Source: Phaeoceros laevis
Lineage: Eukaryota; Anthocerotophyta; Anthocerotopsida; Notothyladales
DNA: 64,000 nucleotides
Assembly (NCBI GenBank): GCA_049999765.1
Contig: JBNGIQ010008768.1
Coordinates: forward strand, 76,430 to 140,429
Direction: 5' to 3'
A model generated the notes under the pieces. The model had not been told where the DNA came from. It saw nothing but the letters and a program-made list of their open reading frames with translations, and searched no databases. The stretch's first letter is position 1. Each line of letters begins with the position of its first letter. A program made the position numbers and the translations under genes. Positions 14,201-28,591 of this stretch are shown here, in pieces.

Positions 14201-17200
14201 TTTCTCCCTTATTGTTCCCACCTTGGATACCACAAGGATGAGTTTCTTAATGGAAATCAACCTTGAGGTGGCACGACCAGTTCTATTTCAAGGTATTTCA
14301 GGAGTGGGGAAAAGTGCAATTGTTATGGACACTATGACTAGGCTAAAAGAAAAATATGTGCCAATTGTACTGAATTTTAGTGCTCAGACGACAAGTTTGG
14401 CTACACAGGTTACTCTCATATCTTAAGCCAATCAAGCCTACTTTGTAGGATGAATGCCTAGCTAGCAGGGTCACAGTCCAAACTAGGCAGCGCCTTCATG
14501 CTGCTATACCACTTTCAGGATGCCATTGAAAGCAAGCTGGAGAAGAAGCGTAAGACGCGGTATGGGGCCCCCATTGGCAAAAAAATAATTTGTTTTGTCG
14601 ATGATGTCAACATGCCACAAAGAGAGAAATACTTTGCCCAGCCACCTATAGAGCTGCTGCGCCAGTTTCAAGATTTCAAGGGATTTTATGATAGACAGCT
14701 TCTCATATGGAAAGACATTGAAGACATGACAATCGTATCTGCTTGTGCACCCCCAGGTGGTGGCCGAAATGAAGTATGTACATGAAACTGTGAACGACAA
14801 AGTTGTCGTCTTCTGTAGATGCATCAAGACTTAGTAGATCTTTACTTCTTGATATACTAACTGGCATTGGCTAAGATCCTTATTGTTCGGTGCTTTTGAT
14901 GTCAGGTTACAGCACGATTTTTTCGGCACTTTAGCATGATCTGTGTGCAGCCACCGTCAGAAATGGCACTTCGTACCATATTTGGTGCTATTTTGGGTGG
15001 ATTCCTTCAAATGTTTGCCCAAGAATGTAAATCTTTTTTGAAACCCATAGTAGACAGCAGTATCGAGATATACTTGAGAATAAGTCAAGAACTGCTTCCA
15101 ACTCCAACCAAATCTCACTATACTTTCAACCTCCGGGATGTATCAAAGGTTTTCCAGGTTTGTTGCATCCAAGATTGTAGACCTATTATAGATAATGTCG
15201 AACATTACTGGCCTTGAAATACTGGCAACCACTGTTGCAGGGTATTCTGATGGTAAAGCCCATGGACTGCAACACCAAAAAGATTTTGCGCAGCCTCTGG
15301 ATCCATGAGTGCTTGCGCGTTTTTCATGACCGCCTTGTGGATACTGAGGATAGGCATTACTTCATGGGCATGTTACACGAGTTACTGAAAAGAAGCTTCG
15401 ACGAGATATCATCGTTCAAGGAAGTTTTTGAGGATACTGTGACCATGTTTGCCGATTACCTTCGACCTGGATATGCTGCAGAAGACCGTCGGTATGAACA
15501 GGTTCGTCTTGAACCAGTGTAGTTCAGGTACAACGTGTATCATGTGACTAGCTTCATTTTGCATATCAAGATGATAAGATATGCAGCTTTTAGAGCGATA
15601 ATATGTACCTCTGTTTTTTGGAGTGTCTAAGAGGTGGATTTTGATTAATGCTGCAAGATATTTGTCTTAGGTACAAGATGCTTCAAAACTTCCCCAGCTC
15701 TTTAGGGACTACTTGGAGGACTACAACATGAGTACCACACAAGGGATGAAATTGGTGTTTTTCAAGGATGCCATTGAGCATGTATCCCGCCTCACAAGAA
15801 TTTTGCGTCAACCTCGGGGTAATGCAATGCTCGTTGGAGTTGGTGGGTCAGGCAAACAAAGCCTCACCAGGTTTGCCTGCTTCTTGTCCGAATACAAGTG
15901 CTTCCAGATCGAGCTCACCAAGGGATATAGCAATAACGAGTTCAGGGAGGATTTGAAGAAAGTATATCAGGTTGCAGGTACTTCAGTGTGTCTCTGACTT
16001 GGTTGCCACAAATTAGCTGTCTTCAGTGGCCTGGTCTTTCCTTAACGCTTCGACCACCTTGGCTGCTGCAACGAGAAAGCAGAAGCATTAACAGAAAGAA
16101 CTGTACTGTGCGATGTCCAGGGGTTGACGGGAAGCCAATAACATTTCTGCTTGCGGATACTCAAATCGTGAACGAGGGGTTTGTGGAGGATATCAACAAC
16201 CTACTCAATTCTGGAGAGATTCCAGGATTATTCCCTCCAGATGAAAAAGAACGAGCAGGTCAAGCTGTACGAGACTATGCAAGGAGTCTGGGATATCTAG
16301 AAACAAAAGATGTCTTGTACACGACTTTTATCAATAGGGCCAGAGAGAATTTGCATGTTGTGCTTTGCATGAGCCCGGTTGGCGAATCATTCAGGTCCAG
16401 GTGTCGACAATTTCCTTCTCTAATATCCTGCTGTACCATAGATTGGTTCAATGAATGGCCAGAGGAGGCCCTCCTGTCTGTTAGCAACCATTTCCTTGCT
16501 CCTGTGGATCTTGGGTCTGAACAGGTGACGTCACGCACTATTTCTTTATTTTGGTTGTTGGTTTGAATTTTGTTGGATCAATTCCTAACCCAAGACTTTT
16601 GCTGCAGGTCAAAAAGAGACTTGCAAAGATGTGTGTAGGTATTCACACATCGGTTGGCATAGCTGCCGACAAATTTTTCATGGAGCTTCGGCGGAAGTAC
16701 TATATCACACCCAAGTCTTACCTTGACTGTGTCAATCTGTATATTCAGTTGCTAGGAGAGAAGCGGAAAGAAATGGACACGTCTCAAGATCGATTCCTTA
16801 ATGGGTTGCTCAAACTTAAGGAGACAAACGTGCTCATTGCCAGCATGAAGGTATAATTCAGTAAAAGAGCTGCAACAATTGCTGTCAGAAACAGAACATG
16901 TCGAGCTGATTTGCTTGTTCTTGTATTTAGATTGAGCTTGGTAAGCTGCAACCTGTGCTAAAAGAGAAAGGGGAAATAACGGATAAGCTAGTCGCTCAAG
17001 TTGCAAGTGACCAGGACGCAGCACAGAAGGTGCAGTTTTCATAAGAGCTCTTGAGTTTTCTTTGCTTTTTGTGCAACTTGATGTGTAGAGCAAGCATCCA
17101 AAATTTGGAAATGATTATCGTTATTGTTTTGCAGGTGAAAGACTTTGTAGAAGTAGAAGAGGCAAAAATCAAAGTGCAAGCAGCGAACACTCAGCTGATT

Positions 17201-20200
17201 AAGGATGATGCGCTGAAAGACCTTGAGCTAGCAATGCCTGCCTTAAATGCAGCTGTCGAAGCACTTAATGCTCTTAGCAAGAGTGATATCACAGAAGTCA
17301 AGTCTTTCAAAACACCACCTGGACTAGTTCTCCTCACTATGGAGGCTGTTTGTGTCCTTTTAGGAGAAAAACCTGAGTGGGACGCAGCCAAAAAGGTTAG
17401 CATACTAACAGCATGTTCTGGAAGTCTTCTCACCTTTTAGCTGAACATGGCTTTATTCTGTGGCAAAATTCAACAATCAGATGATGTCATGTTTCAGATC
17501 ATGGGAGATGTGTCCTTTATCAAGCGGCTTGTGGATTATGATAAAGACAGTATCACACCGCTTATCCAAAAGAAGCTGCAAAAGTATATTATGGATCCCA
17601 ATTTCCTACCCGAACTTGTTCAGAAGCAAAGTGCTGCTGCTACAAGCCTCTGCATGTGGGTTCGAGCCATGGATGTATATGCAAATGTGAATAAAATTGT
17701 CGCACCGAAGAAAGAGGTCAGTCTACTCGCCCTTCTTGGGGACCTAAAGAACTTGCCGCGTTAATGTCACTATGGATCTGCAGTTGGATTGTTTTAAGTC
17801 TAGAGCATGGCTTCTTACTGTGTCCTGATCAGTATGCAATTATTAATGGCTGTACGTAGTTTTGGTGACTTAATGTAGATGTATATGTGCACCAGATACT
17901 GAGAAAAGCTGAAGCAGCCCTGAAAGAAGCTATGGACAGCCTTGCGGCCAAGCAAGAGCAACTCCGAGAAGTAGAAGAAAAAGTAGACAATCTGAAAAAG
18001 AACTTGGAAGTAGTACAAGCTGATCAAGCCAGCCTTCAGCAGCAAGCTCAACTCACAGAAAACCGCCTTATTCGTGCTGGGAAATTAACATCTGCCCTCG
18101 GAGATGAAGCTGTCGGTGCCATGGGACCTTGTTTTTTGCCTGCTGTGGATCCTGTTGAGGCTTACAAGAGTTAACTCTATTTTTTACGGGTGAAACAGGT
18201 GAGGTGGAAAGACGTAGCAAAGGAGATAGGGGAACGGAAACTTCTGCTTGTAGGAGATGTCTTCCTATGTGCTGCATGCATATCCTATTACGGTGCCTTC
18301 TCTGGTCCATATCGGAAGGTCCTTTTAGATGGGTGGATCGCAGAGTGCAAGGTTAGATGCCGAGCTTTCCTGCTGTGTTCACAAAGTATTGCTTGGTGTG
18401 TCCTGCTCTTACCAACAGTTACAAGGCTGTCTTTGAACATTATCAAATTCATTGAAACAACTGACAGAGCCGTGGGAATGTGCATGTTAGGCTCAAGAAA
18501 TTCCTGTGTCTGACAACTGTACACTAAGGGGAATACTGGCTTCACCAGTTGAGGTAAGGGAATGGAGCATATGGGGCCTCCCAGTTGATGATGTATCTGT
18601 GGACAATGGGATATTGGTAACACGAGGACGGAGATGGCCTTTGATGATAGATCCACAAGGACAGGCAAATGGTTGGGTTAAGGCCATGGAATCGAAGAAT
18701 GGTCTACGTGTTGTGAGGCTGACAGACTCCAATCTTCTCCGAACATTGGAAAGTAGTATTCGCATTGGAAACCCTGTGTTGTTGGAAGAACTTGGAGATA
18801 CTTTAGATCCTGCTTTGGAACCCATTCTTCAGAAACAGGTACGAACATGCTGGACTCCTTTTTACAAAATTTGCGGTCAACGAGCGGAGATCTCAATCTG
18901 CTATTTGCGCTCTTGCTCCACAGATTTTTGAAAAAAAGGGCCGGTGGCTCATACGTATCGGTGACACTGATGTTGACTACGATATGAATTTCAAGCTGTA
19001 CATGACGACCAAGATGTCTAATCCACATTATCTACCAGAGGTTTGCATCAAGGTGACTCTGGTAAATTTCACAGTTACTGCGAAAGGTCTGGAGGATCAG
19101 CTTCTGGGAGATGTTGTGAGAAAGGAAAGATCAGACCTTGAGGAGCAAAATGACAGGCTTGTTGTCAGCATTAGTAGTGACAAGAAGCAGCTCAAGGATC
19201 TGGAGGATAAAATCTTGAAGCTTCTGAAGGAAAGTGAAGGCAACATCTTGGATGATGAAGTGCTCATCAACACATTGAACAACTCTAAGGCAACTTCAAC
19301 TATCATTTCAGCACGAGTGAAGCAGGCAGAGATTACTGAGAAAGAGATTACAGCTGCCCGAGAGCTATACAGGGTGGTCTCAGTACGGGGATCCATTTTG
19401 TATTTCGTAATCTCAGACCTTGCTCTTGTGGATCCCATGTATCAGTACTCTCTCACTTTCTTCAGCCAGCTGTTTAACCACTGTATCGATGTAAGTGAGA
19501 AGTCAGATGATTTAGCCACCAGGCTAAACATAATGATCACGTACATTACAGAGTTCCTGTATTCAAGCGTCACGAGAGGTCTATTTGAAGAGCACAAAGT
19601 TACCTTTGCTTTCCTGATATGCACAGCCATAATGAGGGCCGCCAGTGAAATTCGGCAGACCGAGTGGGGTTTCTTTCTCGTGGGTACAGCTGGGATGCCT
19701 CCTCCGGAGAACAGGCCACTAAATCCTGCACCAGACTGGATCACAACTCACGTATGGAACCATATATGCGCTCTGGAGGATCTCACACCCGAAACATTTA
19801 CGGGATTAGCTGCAGATTTTGCCCAGCATCCTAGCGCTTGGAAGGAATTTTTCAAGTCTCCAGAGCCTCACAACATTCCCCTTCCAACAAAGTGGCAGGA
19901 CTTGGTGGATCCGTTCCAACGGTTAGTTATGATCAGAGTCATGAGGGAGGAGAAGCTTATTTTTGGATGTGAGCACTTTATTAAGACGAAACTGGGATCT
20001 CACTTCATTGGACGTACACCTCTCCAACTGGAGGAGGTTTTCAAGGACACAACAAGTACCACTCCTATTATCTTCATTCTTACAACAGGGGCTGACCCAA
20101 CGGGGATGCTCCAGAGATTCGGAGAGAAAGTCGACAAGAAGCCCGGGGAGAAGCTTCATATGATTTCATTGGGTCAAGGTCAAGGGCCAATTGCTGAGGC

Positions 20201-22561
20201 TCTGGTCGCCAAATCAAGGAAAACAGGGGATTGGGTCTGCCTACAAAATTGTCATCTAGCTTGCTCTTGGATGTCAACTATGGAAAGACTTATTGAAAGA
20301 TTTATTCCTGAAGCAGCAGAAATTCATCCCGAGTTCAGGCTTTGGCTGACATCATTTCCTTCGAAAGACTTTCCTGTTCCTGTCCTGCAAGTACGATGAA
20401 TTCATTTGGTTCTGTTAAATCTCTAGATCGTCAAAGCCTGGCCAGAAACCATGTGATGCTGCAAAGCTACAAAGCTTCTGTTTTAGTTTGCCAGCTGAAC
20501 GCTGATTTGACCACTTGCAGAACGGGATCAAGATAACCAACGAGCCACCAAAAGGTGTGCGGGCTAATCTTCTGCAGTCATATGCAAATTTTTCGGTGTC
20601 GTTCCTTGAAGAATGCACCAAGCTCACGACTTGGAAGAAGTTGGTGTTCTGCATTTCATTCTTCCATGCAGGTATTTGTTCGTAGACGTCCTTGAAAGTG
20701 GAGGTCAGAGACATCAGGCTTTTGATAATTGGATTTTCCATGAATGTTTATGAAAACCAGCCAGGATCACCTTCTGACCACAACGTGTCTTCTGCAGTTA
20801 TTCAGGAGAGGCGGAAGTATGGACCTCTAGGGTGGAATGTAAAATATGAGTTCAACAGCAGTGACCTTGAGTGTGCTCTCCAAACTTTGCACATGTTCTT
20901 GGAGGAACAGCCTGAGATTCCGTGGCCCACTCTGCTTTACGTTACAGGTAAATAACAAACCGATCCTACCACCCCAAAGTGAGTGGCTTGTAGTAACGAA
21001 AGTGTCACACCGCAAGTCCCTGACATGACCACTGCTATCCAGGTGAAATCAACTACGGTGGACGAGTGACAGATGATCTTGACCGGAGGTTGCTCATGAG
21101 CACCCTTCGACATTTCTATGACAATTCAGTGCTGAAAGACCTGCATCCTTTTACTTCGTCCGGAATATATGTATCCCCGCCTGAGGGGCCTTACCAGTCG
21201 TATGTGGACTATATCAAGTCCCTTCCCTCATCTGAAGCTCCTGATGTGTTTGGGATGCATGAGAATGCTAATTTGACTTTTCAGCTACAAGAGAGCAGCA
21301 AGATACTCAACACAGTTCTGGGTATGCAGCCCCGTGCAACCTCATCAAAAGGGGGTAAAACTCCCGATGAGATTGTGTCGGAGCTAGCAATTAAGATCCT
21401 GGCAGGTCTTCCTGCTCCTCTCAGGCCAGAAGATTCTAAAACAGCAAACATTGTAGGGCCAACCGGAGCTGTTAGCTCCTTGACGACTGTTCTTTTCCAG
21501 GTCAGCTACGAACATGCCAAAAAGCCCTCGTCCTTGGCCGGCTTGAAGCTAGTAACTCACTTGCACGGAAGTTCCTTAATAGACAGTCTTGTCATTTTTC
21601 CTGCAGGAATCTGAACGATTTAACAAGCTGTTGAACAGGCTAAGATCCACGCTTGCAGAACTTCAGAAAGCCATCAAGGGGCTTGTGGTTATGTCTGCAG
21701 ACTTAGAAGGCATGTTTCGAAATTTTCTGAATAACCAAGTTCCAGCATTGTGGGCAGCAGTGGCATACCCGTCGTTGAAGCCCCTGTCGTCTTGGATAAA
21801 GGATTTCCACAGACGTATGGACTTTATGGCTAAGTGGATAAAAGAGGGAGAACCAAAGTCTTTCTGGCTACCTGGATTCTTTTTCCCTCAGGCAAGCAGC
21901 TAAGTCCCTGTAGCTTAGGCCCGTGAATATTTGGAGGTGTTTTTTTGGGGGATCCAAATGCCTTTTTTTATGAAAGGGCCTTACACTCTGAATGAGTAAA
22001 ACTTTGGAGTTGCTTATAAGAGTCTTTGTTTCCAGGGCTTTATGACAGGAGCTCTGCAAAACCATGCTCGGAAGTACAAGATCCCAATAGATACCCTCAA
22101 CTTCGGTTTTAAGATTATGCCTATGGAAAGCGACGAGGACGTCGACCTGGCTCCTGAGGATGGACTTTTGATCAGTGGTCTCTACATCGACGGGGCAAGA
22201 TGGGACCGCCGAAGAAAGTGCTTAGCTGAAGCAAACCCAGGTAAGCTGACAATCGATCCGCTCTTTCTTTTCCAAAACCTCACAGAAAGGGCTGATGTTC
22301 ACCCGCATCGTGTGGCTGAATCCAGGTGAAATGTACTCGAAGCTGCCTGTGGTACATTTCACCCCCATCGTCAACTACTTGCCCCCTGCTGAGGAGTACC
22401 AGTGTCCGCTTTACAAAACCCATGTAAGAGCAGGTGTTTTAACCACCACTGGTGCTTCTTCGAACTTCATTCTCTTGGTGAGTCTTCCCGTGGATCCTAA
22501 AACAACCCCGGACTTCTGGATCTTGCAAGGAGTTGCCCTCCTGTGTCAGTTGGCAGATTAA
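5217..22561 (+). CDS. DHC: Axonemal inner-arm dynein heavy chain (DNAH1/3/7/12 class)
   Basis: A very large microtubule motor of flagellar inner arms, built from many short exons and complete except for an N gap. The start ATG at 5217 has a good context (gccATGG). Exon 1 (5217-5389) joins in phase to 5503, giving a Gly/Pro-rich N-terminus. The stem and linker follow (LDQWESDY and KKWKSFAVW near 6.4-6.7 kb; MYLE and [11 protein letters not shown] near 10.8 kb). Walker A motifs are AAA1 GPAGTGKTE (12302-12328), AAA2 GPTGGGKTT (13244-13270), AAA3 GISGVGKS (about 14292-14315) and AAA4 GVGGSGKQS (about 15837-15863). The AAA1 Walker B is CFDEFNRID. One large exon spans 12504-14408. The coiled-coil stalk and microtubule-binding domain lie at about 16.7-18.1 kb, AAA5/6 at 18.2-20.4 kb. 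The last exon (22326-22561) ends in the family signature GVALLCQL. Exons checked join without stops, so it looks functional. I did not resolve the boundary near 6.0-6.1 kb. Confidence 0.93.
6976..7075. other. Assembly gap (100 N) inside the dynein gene
   Basis: Exactly 100 N bases, the usual placeholder for a gap of unknown length. It lies in the N-terminal stem region of the dynein gene. Coding sequence is readable on both sides (about 6873-6975 and from 7076), so one or more exons or parts of exons may be missing. Confidence 0.98.
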
Positions 22562-22692
22562 GGACTCCACAGCTTCTCAGAGCGGCGCACGGCAGTTACA
22601 ATTCAACCTTTTACTGTGTAACACTTCAATCGAAGCAGGCAAGCTCATTGAAGAGCTAAAAAACGTCAAACCGCAGCCGCAGCAGCCTTTCC

Positions 22693-24799
<2,107 letters not shown>

Positions 24800-25185
24800 C
24801 AAAGCAGAGTTAAATCAACACCCAAACCAGGTCCACACAGTTACCAGATTCAGCATCGGCAAAAAAGGTGTGTGGAACAGCAGGGGAAGACAGAGGGCCC
24901 GACCAGTATCTCGGGAGGTGAATAATCGCCTCGGTGTCGGAGGACATCCTCCTGTCGAGCTGACAGTAGCCATGGACAAGTCGAATGGTGAAGTTCCGGG
25001 CATTTTAGGGTAGGAGATGACTCAGGGTCGTTGACAAAGGCAACGATCGAAATGCCAGAAAGGCCAGCGTTTGGCCAGTCTGTAGTCAAGGGAGGCGCGA
25101 GGCAGATTAGCAAAGAGCGTCTCTGTGGCAGCATTTGTTCGTCGTGCCTTTGAGGCGGATCCGTGCCTGCGGGCTGTAGCACAGG
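24800..25185. promoter_or_regulatory. Divergent promoter between ribulose kinase and beta-adaptin
   Basis: The 386 bases between the two start codons must hold both promoters and 5' UTRs. I see no consensus TATA box on either strand; the region is mixed in composition, which fits a housekeeping bidirectional promoter. The assignment rests on gene arrangement alone. Confidence 0.45.
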
Positions 25186-27936
25186 ATGAGCGGCCATGAC
25201 TCCAAGTACTTCACGACTACAAAGAAGGGAGAGATTCACGAGCTGAAAGAGGAGCTCAACTCGCAGTACAAGGATAAAAAGAAGGATGCAGTCAAGAAGG
25301 TGATTGCAGCGATGACAGTGGGCAAGGATGTCTCGATGCTCTTTACGGACGTGGTCAACTGTATGCAGACTGACAATCTGGAGTTGAAGAAGCTCGTATA
25401 CTTGTATTTGATCAACTATGCGAAGAGCCAGCCAGATCTGGCGATCCTGGCTGTTAACACCTTTGTTAAGGACTCGCAGGATCCGAATCCGCTGATTCGG
25501 GCCCTGGCTGTGAGGACAATGGGCTGCATCAGGGTGGACAAGATAACAGAGTATTTGTGCGATCCTCTGCAAAGGTGTATCAAAGATGATGATCCCTACG
25601 TGCGGAAAACAGCAGCTGTGTGCGTCGCGAAACTGTACGATATCAACGCGGAGCTAGTGGAAGATAGGGGGTTTTTGGATTCCCTGAAGGAGATGATATC
25701 AGACAGCAATCCCATGGTTGTGGCGAATGCCGTAGCAGCATTAGCTGAAATACAAGAAAGTAGCAGCAAGGTCATTTTTGAAATTACCAACAATACGCTT
25801 TTCAAGCTCTTGGCTGCACTCAACGAGTGTACGGAGTGGGGTCAAGTGTTCATTCTGGATGCCTTGTCGAAGTACAAGGCTAACGATGCCCGCGATGCAG
25901 AGAACATTGTGGAGCGCGTCACACCTCGTCTTCAGCACGCTAACTGTGCGGTTGTGCTGTCTGCTGTGAAGGTGATACTGCTGCAGATGGAACTGATTAC
26001 AAGTCCAGACGTGGTCAGGAATCTCTGTAAGAAAATGGCTCCTCCTTTGGTTACTCTTATTTCGGCTGAACCAGAAATCCAGTATGTGGCCCTGCGAAAC
26101 ATCAATTTGATCGTGCAAAGGCGACCTAGCATTCTGGCTCATGAGATCAAGGTGTTCTTTTGCAAATACAACGACCCGATTTATGTGAAGATGGAGAAGC
26201 TGGAGATTATGATCAAGCTGGCCTCAGATCGCAATATAGATCAGGTGCTGTTGGAGTTCAAGGAGTATGCAACAGAAGTAGATGTTGATTTTGTCCGGAA
26301 GGCTGTGCGTGCTATTGGCCGATGTGCCATCAAGTTGGAAAGAGCTGCAGAACGTTGCATTAACGTTTTACTGGAGCTTATCAAGATTAAGGTCAACTAT
26401 GTTGTGCAGGAGGCTATCGTTGTTATTAAGGACATTTTCCGTCGGTACCCCAATATGTATGAGTCCATTATTGCAACACTTTGTGAAAGCTTAGATACCC
26501 TTGATGAGCCTGAAGCAAAAGCCTCGATGATTTGGATTATTGGAGAATATGCTGAGCGGATTGATAATGCTGACGAGTTGCTTGAAAGCTTTTTGGAAAG
26601 TTTTCCAGAGGAGCCAGCCATGGTGCAGTTGCAGCTACTCACTGCTGCTGTGAAACTGTTTCTCAAGAAACCTACGGAGGGCCCTCAACAAATGATCCAG
26701 GTGGTTCTCAACAATGCAACCCAGGAAACAGATAATCCTGATCTTCGGGATCGTGCATATGTCTACTGGCGCTTGCTGTCCACAGATCCGGAAGCTGCCA
26801 AAGATGTTGTTTTGGCAGAGAAGCCAACATTGAGTGATGATTCAAACAGTCTGGAACCTTCTCTTCTTGATGAGTTACTTGCAAGTATTGCTACGCTAGC
26901 ATCAGTGTACCACAAACCTGCAGATGCATTTGTTAGCCGGACTCGGCCTACAGTTCAACCTACAGATGAAGATGAAGGTTATCTTGACAACCAGGATGCA
27001 GGTCCATCTGAATCTTCAGCACCTGTGCCCGATATGCCCCCAGCTCCAGTGCAGGCAGGGCCTTATGGTGCACAACCACCACGACAAAGCGTTTCAGCAG
27101 CTCCTCCAGTACAGCAAGCCAGATCAAGCATTCCACCTGCAGTTCCGGTCACTGATTTGCTTGGTGATCTGATGGGTTTGGATGGTGCCATAGTACCTGT
27201 TTCGCAGCCCTCAACCCCAGCGTCCACAGCACCAGCTCTTCCAGTTCTTCTAACCTCCCAGGCTGGCCAGGGTTTGCAAATCAGTGGGAAGTTAATCCGG
27301 CGTGATGGACAGGTGTTCTATAGTCTTCATTTTGAGAATAGCTCACAGGTTTTGCTGGATGGGTTTATGGTTCAGTTTAACAAGAACACTTTCGGGCTTG
27401 CGGCAGCAGGTCCCCTCCAAGTGCCTTCTCTACATCCTGGCAGTTCAGCGAGTGTTCTTTTGCCTATGGTGCTTTTTCAGAATGTGGCTACTGGTCCGCC
27501 AAATTCTGTTCTGCAGGTCGCTGTCAAGAACAACCAACAGCCAGTTTGGTACTTTGCCGACAAAATACCATTGCAAGCACTTTTTGTGGAGGATGGTCGG
27601 ATGGAAAGAAGTGCATTTTTGGAGACATGGAAAGCCCTTCCAGATTCATTTGAGGTCTCCAAGGACCTTCCCAACCTTTGCATCCATGATGTTGATGCCA
27701 CTTTGGAGAAGCTTTCAGCCTCGAACATTTTCTTCATTGCCCGCCGCCATCTAAAAGATACTAATCAAGAAGTGTTGTATCTTTCTGGCAAGGTACCTTC
27801 AAATGTGTCTTTCTATTCCTTCTTAGTTGAACTAACAGCTGTTCTGGGGGTCCCGGGAGTGAAGAGCGCTGTGAAGACACAATCTCCTGAGATGGCACCA
27901 TTGTTTTTTGAGGCTATCGAATCTCTGTTGAAATAG
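25186..27936 (+). CDS. Beta-adaptin, AP-1/AP-2 adaptor large subunit
   Basis: A large subunit of the clathrin adaptor complexes that sort cargo at the trans-Golgi network and plasma membrane. In plants one beta-adaptin type is thought to serve both AP-1 and AP-2. The frame is a single exon of 916 residues, close to the usual ~890-900. The N-terminal trunk (about 1-580) is an armadillo/HEAT solenoid opening with [12 protein letters not shown] and containing [14 protein letters not shown] Pro/Ala/Gln-rich hinge (about 585-670) carries [10 protein letters not shown], a clathrin-box-like acidic/leucine motif. The C-terminal ear (about 690-916) contains the beta-sandwich and platform subdomains. 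AP-3 and AP-4 beta subunits are more divergent in the trunk, so AP-1/2 is favoured. The absence of introns in a 2.7 kb gene is unlike its neighbours, but the protein shows no decay. Confidence 0.95.
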   Translation: MSGHDSKYFTTTKKGEIHELKEELNSQYKDKKKDAVKKVIAAMTVGKDVSMLFTDVVNCMQTDNLELKKLVYLYLINYAKSQPDLAILAVNTFVKDSQDPNPLIRALAVRTMGCIRVDKITEYLCDPLQRCIKDDDPYVRKTAAVCVAKLYDINAELVEDRGFLDSLKEMISDSNPMVVANAVAALAEIQESSSKVIFEITNNTLFKLLAALNECTEWGQVFILDALSKYKANDARDAENIVERVTPRLQHANCAVVLSAVKVILLQMELITSPDVVRNLCKKMAPPLVTLISAEPEIQYVALRNINLIVQRRPSILAHEIKVFFCKYNDPIYVKMEKLEIMIKLASDRNIDQVLLEFKEYATEVDVDFVRKAVRAIGRCAIKLERAAERCINVLLELIKIKVNYVVQEAIVVIKDIFRRYPNMYESIIATLCESLDTLDEPEAKASMIWIIGEYAERIDNADELLESFLESFPEEPAMVQLQLLTAAVKLFLKKPTEGPQQMIQVVLNNATQETDNPDLRDRAYVYWRLLSTDPEAAKDVVLAEKPTLSDDSNSLEPSLLDELLASIATLASVYHKPADAFVSRTRPTVQPTDEDEGYLDNQDAGPSESSAPVPDMPPAPVQAGPYGAQPPRQSVSAAPPVQQARSSIPPAVPVTDLLGDLMGLDGAIVPVSQPSTPASTAPALPVLLTSQAGQGLQISGKLIRRDGQVFYSLHFENSSQVLLDGFMVQFNKNTFGLAAAGPLQVPSLHPGSSASVLLPMVLFQNVATGPPNSVLQVAVKNNQQPVWYFADKIPLQALFVEDGRMERSAFLETWKALPDSFEVSKDLPNLCIHDVDATLEKLSASNIFFIARRHLKDTNQEVLYLSGKVPSNVSFYSFLVELTAVLGVPGVKSAVKTQSPEMAPLFFEAIESLLK

Positions 27937-28591
27937 TGGCGTCTGGCTTCGGATGCCTTTGGTGTGTGTTGAGCACCCGAGAGGGAGGTCGTCTTGGAAA
28001 CCACAAAGATGTATCACTGCACTGTAACGGTACTTGTGGGTCAGACAAATTGATAGATCACTTGAGACGTCACCACTCAAAAACAATTTTTTCGGTGGAA
28101 GGGCTTGGTGTTGCCTCTGTAGGATTAATCCAGTCAAGGTCAATAATTTTCCAGTGAGCCTGCAGATTTCATCTACTTAAACTTCGACTTCACTGCGGTT
28201 GGACCTTGGTGGGCCGGAGTTTCCGGGCTTTCAAGAAGGACAACCGCCATAGTGTCAATGTTAACTTTCTCACTGCACATTTACTTTCTCGCTGCACATT
28301 TGATATGGATGCATTGCCACTACCTTCCTATCACTTCATCGTTCTCAAAGCAAATGTGTGCGGTACAGATTTGTAAACCTCAAGCACGAACGGACCTAGT
28401 GCATCTTGCAACCAGCCTCCACCACCGGCGGTTTCTATCTCTTAACAACATTCACTAGATCTTAACAACATTCACTAGAGTGTCACACTCGATTCGCCCC
28501 TGGAAGAGTGACGAATACCTGCCTCTCGGGGCGTACCTTTGTTACAATACTAAAATACTACAAAATTGCTACGGGTCAATCAACTCGTCAC
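27937..28591. other. Convergent intergenic region between beta-adaptin and the DEAD-box gene
   Basis: About 650 bases expected to hold two 3' UTRs. It contains a short imperfect duplication at about 28261-28301 and two adjacent copies of a 20-base unit at 28441-28480. No coding signal was recognised. Confidence 0.5.

Noticed and set aside
25596-26142. Minus-strand frames inside beta-adaptin
   Set aside because: Antisense frames of a conserved adaptin trunk; no independent coding signal.
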